Shown here piece after piece: positions 53,671 to 62,551 of a DNA stretch of 64,000 nucleotides. This stretch comes from Actinomycetospora endophytica (GTDB taxonomy: Bacteria; Actinomycetota; Actinomycetes; Mycobacteriales; Pseudonocardiaceae), in contig NZ_JAJNDB010000007.1 of NCBI RefSeq assembly GCF_021026375.1, positions 186,001 to 250,000 of the forward strand, in the 5' to 3' direction. Both the position numbers and the translations under genes were made by a program. Position 1 is the stretch's first letter. Each line of letters opens with the position of its first letter. The notes beneath the pieces were generated by a model. The model was not told the DNA's origin, did not search any database, and was given only the letters and a program-made list of their open reading frames with translations.

Positions 53671-53717
53671 GCCCTTCGGCGCGGGGACTCCCCGCGCCCA
53701 CCAACCTGCCGAAGGGC
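53671..53717 (+). repeat. Nested inverted repeats in the glnD leader
   Basis: GCCCTTCGGC (53671-53680) and GCCGAAGGGC (53708-53717) enclose a second hairpin GCGGGG-ACT-CCCCGC (53681-53695). The structure ends just before the glnD ribosome-binding site (GGAGAGG), so it could affect translation. The outer arms resemble the palindromes inside ftsY. Confidence 0.45.
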
Positions 53718-53736
53718 GAGCGCGGAGAGGACGGGC

Positions 53737-56283
53737 ATGGTCGCTGCGGGGACGGGACCCCCGGGGACGTCCGGGTCGGACCCGACGGACGTCGGAGCGG
53801 TGCCGAAGGTCTCGGGGGAGTCCGACGAGGGGGCGGCGGTCGACCTCGTCCGCGCCCGCACCGCGCTGCTCACCCCACCACCGGGAGCCCGCAGGCTCGG
53901 CCCCGCCGCCCTGCGCGAGGCCCTGGTCGAACTGCACGACTTCTGGCTCGCCACCCGCGCCGCCGCGGTCGGCGTCGGGGAGGGCACCGGGACCGCGCTG
54001 GTCGCGGTCGGAGCCCTCGGACGCCGCGAGCTCGCTCCCTGGTCCGACCTCGACCTGGTGCTCGTCCACGACGGCACCGGCCGCCAGAAGGGCGCCGACA
54101 AGATCGCCCGGATCGCCGACTCCCTCTGGTACCCGCTCTGGGACGCCGGGATCGGCCTGGACCACTCGGTGCGTACCGTCGGCGAGGCCGTCGCCGTCGC
54201 GACCGAGGACCTGCGGGTGGCCCTGGGGCTGCTCGAGGTCCGTCTCATCGCCGGCGACGCCGAGCTCGCCACGCGCCTGTCGTCGTCGGCCCGGCAGGCC
54301 TGGCGCGCGGGCATGCGCGGCCGGTTCGACGAGCTCGTCGAGACCACCCAGAGCCGCTGGCAGCGCTCCGGCGAGGTCGCCCACCGCATCGAGCCCGACC
54401 TCAAGAACGGCCGCGGCGGGCTGCGCGACGTCCAGCTCCTCGACGCCCTCGCCGCCGCCCAGCTCGTCGACCGGCCCGCCGTCGACGTCCGCTCCGCCCG
54501 TGGCCTGATGCTCGACCTGCGCACCGAGCTGCACCGTCGCGCGGGCCGCGCCCGCGACGTGCTGCAGGCCGAGGACGCCCACGAGCTCGCCGGGATCCCC
54601 GACCTCGGCGTCACCGACCGCTACGACCTCGCCCGCTCGCTCTCCGGCGCTGCCCGCACCGTCGTCTACGCCACCGACGTCGCGCTGCGCTCCGCCCGGG
54701 CCGCCCTGCCGAAGCGGGGGCTCGCCGCGCTGCGCCGCACCCCGGCCCGCCGGGGCCTCGACGAGGGCGTCGTCGAGCACGCGGGCGAGATCGTGCTCGC
54801 GCGGGAGGCGCAGGTCAGCCGCGACCCCGCGCTCGTGCTGCGCCTGGCCGCCGTGGCCGCCCGCACCGGCCTGCCGATCGCCGCCGGGACCCTGCGCCGC
54901 CTCGCCGACGCCGCCCCCGAGCTGCGCGAACCGTGGCCGCGGACCGCGCGCACCGAACTGCTCGCCCTGCTCGGGGCGGGCGAGGGCATGGTCGACGTGA
55001 TCGAGGCGCTCGACCGCACCGGGCTGTGGGGACGCCTCTTCCCGGAGTGGGGCGCGGTCCGGGACCTCCCGCCTCGCGACCGGCAGCACGTCTGGACCGT
55101 CGACCGCCACCTCGTCGAGGTCACCCGGCGTGCCGGCGAGCTGACCACCCGCGTGTCCCGCCCCGACCTGCTCCTGCTCGGCGCCCTGATCCACGACATC
55201 GGCAAGGGCCGCGACGAGGACCACTCCGTCGTCGGCGCGGAGCTCGCCCGCCACATCGGGCGCCGGCTCGGCCTGTGGCCCTCCGACGTCGACACCCTCG
55301 CGGCGATGGTCCGCCACCACCTGCTGCTGCCCCACACCGCGCAGCGCCGCGACCCCGAGGACCCGGCGACGGTGCAGCGGGTCGTCGACACCCTCGACGG
55401 CGACCCGGTGCTGCTCGAGCTGCTCCACGCCCTCGCCGAGGCCGACGCGCTGGGCACCGGCCCCGGGGTCTGGACGCCGTGGCGCGCCACGCTGATGGGC
55501 GACCTGGTGCGCCGCTGCCGCGTGGTCATGGCCGGGGAGCCCGTCCCGGGTCCGGAGCCGCTGTCCGACGACCGGCTCGCGCTGGCCAAGTCAGTCCAGA
55601 GCTCCGGCCGCCCGGAGGTGTCGATCGACCTGGGCGAGGAGCTGACGACGGTGACGATGACGGTGGCCGCGCCGGACCGGCCCGGCCTGCTCAGCCGGGC
55701 GGCCGGGGTGCTCGCGCTGCACTCGCTGCAGGTGCACGCCGCAGTCCTGGTCGAGCACGACGGCGTCGCGGTCGACAGCTTCACCGTCTCGCCGCGGTTC
55801 GGCCGGCTGCCCGAGGCGTCGCTGCTGCGCGAGGACCTCGTCCGCGTGCTGCAGGGCTCGCTGGACCTCCCGGCGCGGCTCGCGGCCAAGGAGCGCGACT
55901 ACTCGAGCCGGATCTCGACCGCGTCCTCGGCCAGCCGGGTGCTGTGGTTCGACGACGAGGCCACCGGCGCCGTCGTGCTCGAGCTGCGTACCGCCGACCG
56001 GATCGGACTGCTCTACCGGGTCGCGGCGGCCCTCGAGAACCAGGGGGTCGACGTCCGGTGGGCCCGGGTGTCGACGCTCGGCTCGTCGGTCGTCGACGCG
56101 TTCTGCCTGGAGGCGTCACCCGACCCGGACGGCGAGGGCGTCGAGGTGCCGCACGACGGTCCCGGGACCGGGACCACCGTCCCGCTGGACCCGACCCGCC
56201 GTCGGGCGATCGAGGCGGCGGTGATGGCGGCCGCCGCTCCGGGCCGGGACGCCGACGACGAGTCGGGTACGCGCGTGGGCTGA
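53737..56283 (+). CDS. glnD: Bifunctional PII nucleotidyltransferase/deadenylylase
   Basis: Nitrogen sensor of 848 residues that modifies PII according to glutamine. Domain order: nucleotidyltransferase with GALGRRELAPWSDLDLVLVHDG (about 85-106), HD phosphohydrolase with LLGALIHDIGKGRDEDHS (about 483-500), and two C-terminal ACT domains (about 640-715 and 755-830). In actinomycetes GlnD adenylylates GlnK. ATG 53737 has GGAGAGG 6 bp upstream. It follows amt-glnK but is separated from them by strong hairpins. Confidence 0.96.
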   Translation: MVAAGTGPPGTSGSDPTDVGAVPKVSGESDEGAAVDLVRARTALLTPPPGARRLGPAALREALVELHDFWLATRAAAVGVGEGTGTALVAVGALGRRELAPWSDLDLVLVHDGTGRQKGADKIARIADSLWYPLWDAGIGLDHSVRTVGEAVAVATEDLRVALGLLEVRLIAGDAELATRLSSSARQAWRAGMRGRFDELVETTQSRWQRSGEVAHRIEPDLKNGRGGLRDVQLLDALAAAQLVDRPAVDVRSARGLMLDLRTELHRRAGRARDVLQAEDAHELAGIPDLGVTDRYDLARSLSGAARTVVYATDVALRSARAALPKRGLAALRRTPARRGLDEGVVEHAGEIVLAREAQVSRDPALVLRLAAVAARTGLPIAAGTLRRLADAAPELREPWPRTARTELLALLGAGEGMVDVIEALDRTGLWGRLFPEWGAVRDLPPRDRQHVWTVDRHLVEVTRRAGELTTRVSRPDLLLLGALIHDIGKGRDEDHSVVGAELARHIGRRLGLWPSDVDTLAAMVRHHLLLPHTAQRRDPEDPATVQRVVDTLDGDPVLLELLHALAEADALGTGPGVWTPWRATLMGDLVRRCRVVMAGEPVPGPEPLSDDRLALAKSVQSSGRPEVSIDLGEELTTVTMTVAAPDRPGLLSRAAGVLALHSLQVHAAVLVEHDGVAVDSFTVSPRFGRLPEASLLREDLVRVLQGSLDLPARLAAKERDYSSRISTASSASRVLWFDDEATGAVVLELRTADRIGLLYRVAAALENQGVDVRWARVSTLGSSVVDAFCLEASPDPDGEGVEVPHDGPGTGTTVPLDPTRRRAIEAAVMAAAAPGRDADDESGTRVG

Positions 56284-56367
56284 GTGTGAGGCCAGGGGCG
56301 AGCGGAGCGACGGGGGATGTCGGGAGCGACGGGGGAGATGGCTGAGAGGGCCGGCACCGCGCACGGC

Positions 56368-56373
56368 TAGGCT
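56368..56373 (+). promoter_or_regulatory. -10 element of the ffh promoter
   Basis: TAGGCT followed by GGGAGCTTGCC, about 94 bp before ffh. The stretch after the hexamer resembles the initial transcribed region shared by rpsP and rplS. Confidence 0.4.
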
Positions 56374-56466
56374 GGGAGCTTGCCCGTGGCGTGCCCGGGC
56401 CCTGCACCACCGGCATCTCCGGGACGCCGGGATGACCCGCCCACCGTCTGGGGGAGAACGTCCGCC

Positions 56467-58095
56467 GTGTTCGACACCCTGTCCGAACGCCTCACCGGGG
56501 CCCTGTCCGACCTGCGCGGCAAGGGCCGGCTCTCCGAGACCGACATCGACGCGACCTGCCGCGAGATCCGCATCGCGCTGCTCGAGGCCGACGTCGCCCT
56601 GCCCGTCGTCCGGCAGTTCGTCAAGCAGATCAAGGACCGCGCCCGCGGCGCGGAGGTCTCCGAGGCGCTGAACCCGGCCCAGCAGGTCGTCAAGATCGTC
56701 AACGAGGAGCTCATCGGCATCCTCGGCGGCGAGACCCGGCGGCTGCGGTTCGCGAAGAACCCGCCGACGGTCATCATGCTGGCCGGTCTGCAGGGCTCCG
56801 GTAAGACGACGCTGGCCGGCAAGCTCGCGCGCTGGCTCAAGAACCAGGGCCACACCCCGATGCTCGCGGCCTGCGACCTGCAGCGCCCGAACGCGGTCAA
56901 CCAGCTCCAGATCGTCGGCGGGCGCGCCGAGGTCGAGGTCTTCGCGCCGGAGCCCGGCAACGGCGTTGGCGACCCGGTCGACGTGGCGCGCCGCGCGATC
57001 GCCGACGCCAAGTCCCGGCAGTACGACGTGCTCGTCGTCGACACCGCCGGCCGCCTCGGCGTCGACGAGGACCTGATGCGGCAGGCCTCGGACATCCGCG
57101 ACGCCGTCACGCCGGACGAAATCCTCTTCGTGCTCGACGCCATGGTCGGCCAGGACGCGGTGAACACCGCGGAGGCCTTCCGCGACGGCGTCGGGTTCGA
57201 CGGCGTGGTGCTCACCAAGCTCGACGGCGACGCCCGCGGCGGTGCGGCGCTCTCGGTCCGCGAGGTCACCGGCCAGCCGATCCTCTTCGCCTCCAACGGC
57301 GAGGGCCTCGACGAGTTCGACGTCTTCCACCCCGACCGGATGGCCTCGCGCATCCTCGGGATGGGCGACGTCCTCTCGCTCATCGAGCAGGCCGAGCAGG
57401 CCTTCGACGCGGGCCAGGCCGAGGCCGCCGCGAAGAAGATGGGCGAGGGCGACTTCACCCTCGAGGACTTCCTCGAGCAGATGATGTCGGTCCGCAAGAT
57501 GGGCCCGATCGCCAACATCCTGGGCATGCTCCCGGGCGCGGCGGGCATGAAGGACCAGCTCGCGAACGTCGACGAGAAGCATCTCGACCGGGTGCAGGCG
57601 ATCATCCGCGGCATGACCCCCGCCGAGCGCGAGGACCCGAAGATCATCAACGGGTCGCGCCGGCTGCGGATCGCGAACGGCTCCGGCGTGGGCGTCACCG
57701 ACGTCAACCAGCTCGTGGAGCGGTTCTTCGAGGCCCGCAAGATGATGAAGAACATGGCGGGCCAGTTCGGCCTGCCCGGCATGGGCGGCGGTGGTCGCAA
57801 GGCGGCCCGCAGCGCCCGCAAGGGCGGGGCCAAGAGCCAGCGCGGTGGCGGCGGCAAGACGATGCCGGCGATCGCCGGGATCGCGTCGGAGAGCTCGTCG
57901 AACCGCGGGCAGCGCTCGGTCGGGTCCTACGAGACCCCCGGGCTCAACCAGCTCCCGCCCGGGCTCGCGGGCCTCGACCAGCTGCCCGAGGGCTTCGACC
58001 CGGGCGCGCTGACCTTCCCGGGCAACTCCGGCGGCGGTAACGGCGGCCGCGGGTCCGGCGGCGGCAAGAAGGGCAACAAGAAGAAGCGGAAGTAG
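56467..58095 (+). CDS. ffh: Signal recognition particle protein Ffh
   Basis: SRP54 GTPase of 542 residues that binds 4.5S RNA and nascent signal sequences. NG domain motifs are GLQGSGKTTLAGK (about 105-117), CDLQRPNAV, DTAGRLG and TKLDGDARGG. The methionine-rich M domain (about 325-445) has SRRLRIANGSGVGVTDVNQL. A Gly/Lys-rich extension with a basic KKGNKKKRK end follows, longer than in E. coli Ffh. GGGAGAA precedes the GTG. It ends next to a 22-bp perfect palindrome. Confidence 0.97.
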   Translation: MFDTLSERLTGALSDLRGKGRLSETDIDATCREIRIALLEADVALPVVRQFVKQIKDRARGAEVSEALNPAQQVVKIVNEELIGILGGETRRLRFAKNPPTVIMLAGLQGSGKTTLAGKLARWLKNQGHTPMLAACDLQRPNAVNQLQIVGGRAEVEVFAPEPGNGVGDPVDVARRAIADAKSRQYDVLVVDTAGRLGVDEDLMRQASDIRDAVTPDEILFVLDAMVGQDAVNTAEAFRDGVGFDGVVLTKLDGDARGGAALSVREVTGQPILFASNGEGLDEFDVFHPDRMASRILGMGDVLSLIEQAEQAFDAGQAEAAAKKMGEGDFTLEDFLEQMMSVRKMGPIANILGMLPGAAGMKDQLANVDEKHLDRVQAIIRGMTPAEREDPKIINGSRRLRIANGSGVGVTDVNQLVERFFEARKMMKNMAGQFGLPGMGGGGRKAARSARKGGAKSQRGGGGKTMPAIAGIASESSSNRGQRSVGSYETPGLNQLPPGLAGLDQLPEGFDPGALTFPGNSGGGNGGRGSGGGKKGNKKKRK

Positions 58096-58110
58096 GACGA
58101 CCGGTTCCGG

Positions 58111-58158
58111 ACGAACGGCTCGTTCGTCACCTATGAAGGTGACGAACGAGCCGTTCGT
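58111..58158. terminator. 22-bp perfect inverted repeat between convergent genes
   Basis: Arms 58111-58132 and 58137-58158 are perfectly complementary across an ATGA loop. Each arm contains the smaller palindrome GAACG-GCT-CGTTC. The repeat fills the gap between the ffh stop and the stop of the convergent MmcQ-like gene, so it can serve as a bidirectional terminator. Its composition suggests a dispersed extragenic palindrome. Confidence 0.7.
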
Positions 58159-58587
58159 TCATTCCGGGGCCGGGGCGTCCGCGTGCTCGGCCAGCCAGGC
58201 GTCGCGCCGCCGCGGGGAGGCCTGGGCGAGCCACGCGTCCTGGACCAGCTCGGTGAGCTCGGCGAGGCCGATCTCGCCCAGCCGCCCGCCGCGGACGAGC
58301 ACCGACGGGTGCCCGTCGAAGCGGGGCGTCGTGAAGTACGGCGCCGCCGGGTCGCCGAGCAGCGCGGCCTTCGCCTCGTCGGACTCGACCCACAGCATGA
58401 TCACGTCGTCGTACCGCTCGCCGGTGTCCGGGTCGGACGCGTCGCGCTGCGGGGTGCGGAAGAAGACGAACGACTTCCCGCCCACCTGGTAGACGGTGTT
58501 GCCCTTCGGCCCGGTCAGCTCGCGGACGTGCGGCATCGCGCGGGCCAGGGCGTGCACGTCGTCGATCCGGGCGGGGCGGGTCGCCAT
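58159..58587 (-). CDS. MmcQ/YjbR family protein
   Basis: Protein of 142 residues of the MmcQ/YjbR DNA-binding-like fold: IDDVHALARAMPHVRELTGPKGNTVYQVGGKSFVFFR, then VSVLVRGGRLGEIGLAELTELVQDAWL-type C-terminal blocks. It is thought to be a small nucleic-acid-associated protein, but its role is unproven. It converges on ffh and diverges from the amidohydrolase gene (29-bp gap). Confidence 0.82.
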   Translation of the reverse strand: MATRPARIDDVHALARAMPHVRELTGPKGNTVYQVGGKSFVFFRTPQRDASDPDTGERYDDVIMLWVESDEAKAALLGDPAAPYFTTPRFDGHPSVLVRGGRLGEIGLAELTELVQDAWLAQASPRRRDAWLAEHADAPAPE

Positions 58588-58602
58588 GGCGGGGGATTCT
58601 CC

Positions 58603-58608
58603 TACGAT
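58603..58608 (+). promoter_or_regulatory. -10 element of a leaderless amidohydrolase promoter
   Basis: TACGAT lies 8 bp before the GTG of the amidohydrolase and no ribosome-binding site follows, so the transcript probably starts at the start codon. Confidence 0.5.
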
Positions 58609-58616
58609 CTCCCGCC

Positions 58617-59705
58617 GTGACCCCTCTCCACCTGCACGGCGTGGTGCTCGACGAGACGGCCCGGGCCGGGGACGGCGCCCGTGACCTCTGGGTCGACGAG
58701 CACGGGCGGTTCACCGACGGCCCGATCGCCGACGCACAGACGATCACCGGGTGGATCCTGCCCGGCCTGGTCGACGCCCACTGCCACGTCGGGATCGGCC
58801 CCGACGGCCCCGTCGAGCTGGAGGAGGCCCGGGCGCAGGGACACATCGACGCGGCCGCGGGAGCGCTGCTGATCCGCGACTGCGGCTCGCCCGTCGACAC
58901 CCGGCCGCTCGACGACGACCCGGAGATGCCCGAGATCGTCCGGGCCGGGCGGCACCTCGCGCGGCCGAAGCGCTACATCCGCGGTCTGCCGATCGACGCC
59001 GAGGACCCCGCCGACCTGCCGGGTCTGGTCGCCGAGCAGGCGTGGCACAACCCGTGGGTCAAGCTCGTCGGCGACTGGATCGACCGCGACGAGGGCGACC
59101 TCGCCCCGCTCTGGCCCGACGACGTCCTGCGCGACGCGATGGACGCCGCCCACGCCCACGGCGCCCGGGTCACCGCGCACGTGTTCGGCGAGCACGCCCT
59201 GCCCGGGCTGATCGGGGCGGGCATCGACTGCATCGAGCACGGCACCGGGCTGACCGACGAGACGATCGCGATGATGGCCGCCCGGGGCACGGCGCTGGTC
59301 CCGACGCTGATCAACGTGGAGAACTTCCCGGAGTTCGCCGACGCGGCCGGGGAGAAGTTCCCCCGCTACGGCACGCACATGCGCGAGCTGTACGCGCGGG
59401 CCTCGGCGACGATCCGCGCGGCGATCGAGGCGGGCGTGACGGTGTACGCGGGGACCGACGCGGGCGGCGGCATCGTCCACGGGCGGATCGTGGACGAGGT
59501 CGAGGCGCTGGCCGACGTGGGCCTCGGCCGCGACGGGGCACTGGCCGCCGCAACGGTGGCCGCGCGGACCTGGCTCGGGCGGCCGCGGATCGAGGCGGGT
59601 GCGCCGGCCGACGTCCTCGTCCTGCCCTCGGACCCGTACGCCGACCTGGGCGTCCTGCGCCGCCCGGTGGCGGTGCTGCGGCACGGACGGGTGCTGGCGC
59701 CGTGA
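58617..59705 (+). CDS. Amidohydrolase family protein
   Basis: Metal-dependent TIM-barrel hydrolase of 362 residues. Metal-site motifs are VDAHCHVG (HxH), WVKLVG (candidate bridging Lys), TAHVFGEHAL, CIEHGTGL and the catalytic Asp in YAGTDAGGG. It resembles imidazolonepropionase- and prolidase-like amidohydrolases; the substrate is unknown. Mycobacteria have a homologue at the same place downstream of ffh (Rv2915c). Its stop overlaps the pxpA start (GTGA), suggesting a joint role on cyclic amides. Confidence 0.87.
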   Translation: MTPLHLHGVVLDETARAGDGARDLWVDEHGRFTDGPIADAQTITGWILPGLVDAHCHVGIGPDGPVELEEARAQGHIDAAAGALLIRDCGSPVDTRPLDDDPEMPEIVRAGRHLARPKRYIRGLPIDAEDPADLPGLVAEQAWHNPWVKLVGDWIDRDEGDLAPLWPDDVLRDAMDAAHAHGARVTAHVFGEHALPGLIGAGIDCIEHGTGLTDETIAMMAARGTALVPTLINVENFPEFADAAGEKFPRYGTHMRELYARASATIRAAIEAGVTVYAGTDAGGGIVHGRIVDEVEALADVGLGRDGALAAATVAARTWLGRPRIEAGAPADVLVLPSDPYADLGVLRRPVAVLRHGRVLAP

Positions 59706-60445
59706 CACTGGATCTCAACGCCGACCTCGCCGAGGGCTTCGGGCAGTGGTCGCTGACCGACGACGACGCCCTGCTCGACGTCGTGACCTCGGCCAACGTC
59801 GCGTGCGGGTTCCACGCGGGCGACGCGCCGACGATGCGCCGGGTGTGTGCGCGCGCGGCGGAGCGCGGGGTCCGCATCGGCGCCCAGGTCTCCTACCGGG
59901 ACCTCGCCGGGTTCGGGCGGCGCTTCCTCGACGTCGACCGCGAGACGCTCGCCGCGGAGATCCTCTACCAGATCGGTGCCCTCCGGGCGATGGCCTCCGC
60001 GGCGGGGGTGGGCGTCGAGTACGTCAAGCCGCACGGCGGGCTCTACAACACCGTCGTGCACCACGAGGAGCAGGCGGCCGCCGTCGTCGACGCGGCGCGG
60101 GCGGCGGGCGACCTGCCCGTCATGGGACTGCCGGGCGGACGCCTCCTGGCGCTCGCGGCCGGGGCCGGGCTGACGACGATCGCCGAGGCCTTCGCCGACC
60201 GCGGCTACACGCCCGAGGGCACCCTGGTGCCGCGTCGTGAGCCGGGGGCGCTCCTGCCGGACACCGCCGCCGTCGTCGAACGGGCCGTCCGGCTGGCCCG
60301 CGACGGGGTGATCGTCGCGGTCGACGGGACCGAGCTGGCGGTGCGGGCCGACTCGCTGTGCCTGCACGGGGACACCCCGGAGGCGGTGGCGAACGCCCGG
60401 GCGGTGCGCGAGGCGCTGGACGCGGAGCCCGCCGCCCCGGCGTGA
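59702..60445 (+). CDS. pxpA: LamB/YcsF family protein, 5-oxoprolinase subunit A
   Basis: Protein of 247 residues with the family signatures LDLNADLAEGFG (residues 3-14), SANVACGFHAGDAPTM, IGAQVSYRDLAGFGRR and VKPHGGLYN. PxpA is the subunit that cleaves activated 5-oxoproline together with PxpB and PxpC, which are not in the window. It overlaps an amidohydrolase gene, so it may work with that enzyme or with PxpBC encoded elsewhere. Confidence 0.9.
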   Translation: MTLDLNADLAEGFGQWSLTDDDALLDVVTSANVACGFHAGDAPTMRRVCARAAERGVRIGAQVSYRDLAGFGRRFLDVDRETLAAEILYQIGALRAMASAAGVGVEYVKPHGGLYNTVVHHEEQAAAVVDAARAAGDLPVMGLPGGRLLALAAGAGLTTIAEAFADRGYTPEGTLVPRREPGALLPDTAAVVERAVRLARDGVIVAVDGTELAVRADSLCLHGDTPEAVANARAVREALDAEPAAPA

Positions 60446-60453
60446 GGGGAGCG

Positions 60454-60475
60454 TCTGGCACAATCGGGGAGTTGC
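60454..60475 (+). promoter_or_regulatory. rpsP promoter/leader motif shared with rplS
   Basis: A 22-bp element containing the -10-like CACAAT (60459-60464) and ending in GGGGAGTTGC matches the element upstream of rplS (63368-63389) at 19 of 22 positions. It lies 124 bp before rpsP. It probably spans the -10 box and the transcription start. Confidence 0.6.
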
Positions 60476-60598
60476 GTCACGGCCACCCTCTCTCCGGGCC
60501 GGGACCTCAGACCTGCGGTGCACGGCCGATGGTGACCCCACGTCGGCCGGGGACGCCGAGCACTCAGCAGTACCGCGAACGAGGAGTACACCGGACCC

Positions 60599-60958
60599 GT
60601 GGCCGTCAAGATCAAGCTCGCCCGCATGGGCAAGATCCGCGAGCCCCACTACCGCGTGGTCATCGCCGATGCCCGCAACCGTCGTGACGGGCGCGTCATC
60701 GAGACGATCGGCGAGTACCACCCGAAGAGCCAGCCGAGCGAGATCAAGATCAACTCGGAGCGCGCGCAGTACTGGCTCGGCGTGGGTGCCCTTCCGACCG
60801 AGCCCGTGGCCGGCCTGCTCAAGGTCACCGGCGACTGGCAGAAGTTCAAGGGCCTCCCCGGCGCCGAGGGCAAGCTCCAGGCGCAACCGGAGAAGGTCGA
60901 CAAGCAGGCCCGCTTCAACGAGGAGCTGGCCAAGGTCAGCAACAACGCGGCCGAGTGA
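60599..60958 (+). CDS. rpsP: 30S ribosomal protein S16
   Basis: S16 of 119 residues with the N-terminus [20 protein letters not shown] and the core [19 protein letters not shown]-terminal extension of about 30 charged residues is usual in actinobacteria. GAGGAG precedes the GTG. It is the first gene of rpsP-khpA-rimM and is preceded by a 153-bp leader region with a promoter motif shared with rplS. Confidence 0.97.
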   Translation: MAVKIKLARMGKIREPHYRVVIADARNRRDGRVIETIGEYHPKSQPSEIKINSERAQYWLGVGALPTEPVAGLLKVTGDWQKFKGLPGAEGKLQAQPEKVDKQARFNEELAKVSNNAAE

Positions 60959-60965
60959 GTCGGCG

Positions 60966-61205
60966 GTGAGTGACCTCGCCGAGGCCCTCGAGCACCTGGT
61001 GCGCGGCATCGTCTCGCACCCCGACGAGGTCTCCGTCGACCTCGTGACCAACCGTCGAGGCCGGACCCTCGAGGTCCGCGTGCACCCGGACGACCTGGGC
61101 AAGGTCATCGGGCGCAGCGGACGGACGGCGACCGCCCTGCGCACCGTGATCAGCGGGGTCGGCGGTCGCGGGGTGCGCGTCGACGTGGTCGACACCGACC
61201 GCTGA
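60966..61205 (+). CDS. khpA: KH-domain RNA-binding protein KhpA
   Basis: Small RNA-binding protein of 79 residues with a type II KH domain. The GxxG loop is GKVIGRSGRTATALRTVI. In firmicutes KhpA pairs with KhpB/Jag in post-transcriptional control and division. It lies 7 bp after rpsP and 27 bp before rimM, the conserved order. Confidence 0.94.
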   Translation: MSDLAEALEHLVRGIVSHPDEVSVDLVTNRRGRTLEVRVHPDDLGKVIGRSGRTATALRTVISGVGGRGVRVDVVDTDR

Positions 61206-61232
61206 GCATGAGCACCACTGTCACCGCGGCCC

Positions 61233-61763
61233 ATGGCTGACCCGTCCGGCGATCTCCGGATCGTCGGGCGGGTCGTCAAGGCTCACGGTCTGCGCGGTGA
61301 GCTCGTCGTCGAGCCCAGCACCGACAACACCGAGGAGCGCTTCGCGCCCGGCGTCGTGCTGCAGGTCTCCGGGGGGCCCGGCCCGCGCGCGCTGACGATC
61401 ACCGCCGCCCGCCGGCACGGCGAACGCCTCCTGGTCACCGCGGACGAGGTCGCCGACCGCGACACCGCCGAGGCGATGCGCCGCGCGGTCCTGTCGGCGG
61501 CGGCCACGGACGCGGACATCGACGACCCGGACGAGTTCCACGACCACCAGCTCGAGGGCCTGCGCGCCGAGCTGGCGGACGGGACGCTGGTCGGGACCGT
61601 CACCGCCGTCCAGCACGGGGCGGGCGCCGAGCTCCTCGTCCTCGCGGGTCCCGACGGTGGCGAGCTGCTGGTCCCGTTCGTGCGGGCGATCGTCCCGACG
61701 GTGGACGTGGCCGGCGGGCGGGTCGTGCTCGACCCGCCCGAGGGGCTCTTCGACCCCGCCTGA
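61233..61763 (+). CDS. rimM: Ribosome maturation factor RimM
   Basis: 30S assembly factor of 176 residues. The N-terminal beta-barrel begins RIVGRVVKAHGLRGELVVEP, and the C-terminal PRC barrel has LVGTVTAVQHGAGAELLVL and LLVPFVRAIVPTVDVAGGRVVLDPPEGL. It belongs to the rpsP operon. In most actinobacteria trmD follows directly, but here a convergent MgtC-like gene is inserted between them. Confidence 0.95.
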   Translation: MADPSGDLRIVGRVVKAHGLRGELVVEPSTDNTEERFAPGVVLQVSGGPGPRALTITAARRHGERLLVTADEVADRDTAEAMRRAVLSAAATDADIDDPDEFHDHQLEGLRAELADGTLVGTVTAVQHGAGAELLVLAGPDGGELLVPFVRAIVPTVDVAGGRVVLDPPEGLFDPA

Positions 61764-61766
61764 GCG

Positions 61767-62513
61767 TCAGTCGGCCGGCTCCTCCTCCTCGGGGATGCGG
61801 ACGCCCCGCACGCCCGGGATCTCGGCGAGCTCGCCGGTCAACGGGTGGATCGGGATGCGGCCCAGGAGCGAGAGGGTGACCGAGGCCGTGCTCGGCATGC
61901 CGTTGTCGCCGTCGGCCGGGTCCTCGCGGTCCACCGTCATCCCGGCGACGGCGAAGCCCCGCTCGGTGCAGAGGGTGAGGACCGAGCGCAGCACCCCGTG
62001 ACCGTCGTTGTAGGTCACGTGGATCGGCCGCGGCGCGCTGGACTGCCGGGAGAGCGTCCGCGCCAGTGGTCGGTACCCGCGGGTGATCAGGTAGTGGACG
62101 GCCGTCCCGGCGACCGCGAGCAGGGGCAGGCCCGCGCCGCAGGCCGTGCCGACCGCCGCCGCCACCCACACCGTCGCCGCCGTCGTGAGTCCCCGGACGG
62201 CGTCGCGGCGGACGAAGATCAGCCCGCCGCCGATGAAGCCGATGCCGGACACGATCTGCGCCGCGATGCGCGAGGGGTCGAGCGCGACGTGCTCGAGCGC
62301 GAGCAGGTCACCGAAGCCGTACTTCGAGACGAGCATGAACGCGGCGGACCCGACCCCGACCAGGGCGTGGGTGCGCAGCCCGGCGCTCTTGGCCGCGAGC
62401 TCGCGCTCGATCCCGATGACGGTGCACAGCACGAGGGCGAGCAACAGGTCGAGGATCACGAGCCACTGCACGCCGAGGTCCGATGCCCACAGCACCGGGA
62501 ACGTCCCGCCCAT
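61767..62513 (-). CDS. MgtC/SapB family membrane protein
   Basis: Membrane protein of 248 residues. The MgtC domain covers four or five helices (about 15-145) with the signatures [25 protein letters not shown] and [15 protein letters not shown]-terminal ACT-like soluble domain (about 160-240) follows. MgtC proteins are linked to magnesium limitation and virulence-type ATP synthase control. ATG 62513 is favoured over ATG 62519 by the spacing to GGAGAGG. The gene interrupts the usual rimM-trmD pair. Confidence 0.9.
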   Translation of the reverse strand: MGGTFPVLWASDLGVQWLVILDLLLALVLCTVIGIERELAAKSAGLRTHALVGVGSAAFMLVSKYGFGDLLALEHVALDPSRIAAQIVSGIGFIGGGLIFVRRDAVRGLTTAATVWVAAAVGTACGAGLPLLAVAGTAVHYLITRGYRPLARTLSRQSSAPRPIHVTYNDGHGVLRSVLTLCTERGFAVAGMTVDREDPADGDNGMPSTASVTLSLLGRIPIHPLTGELAEIPGVRGVRIPEEEEPAD

Positions 62514-62551
62514 TCGCATCCTCTCCGCGGGGCACCCGGCAGGATCCCGGC

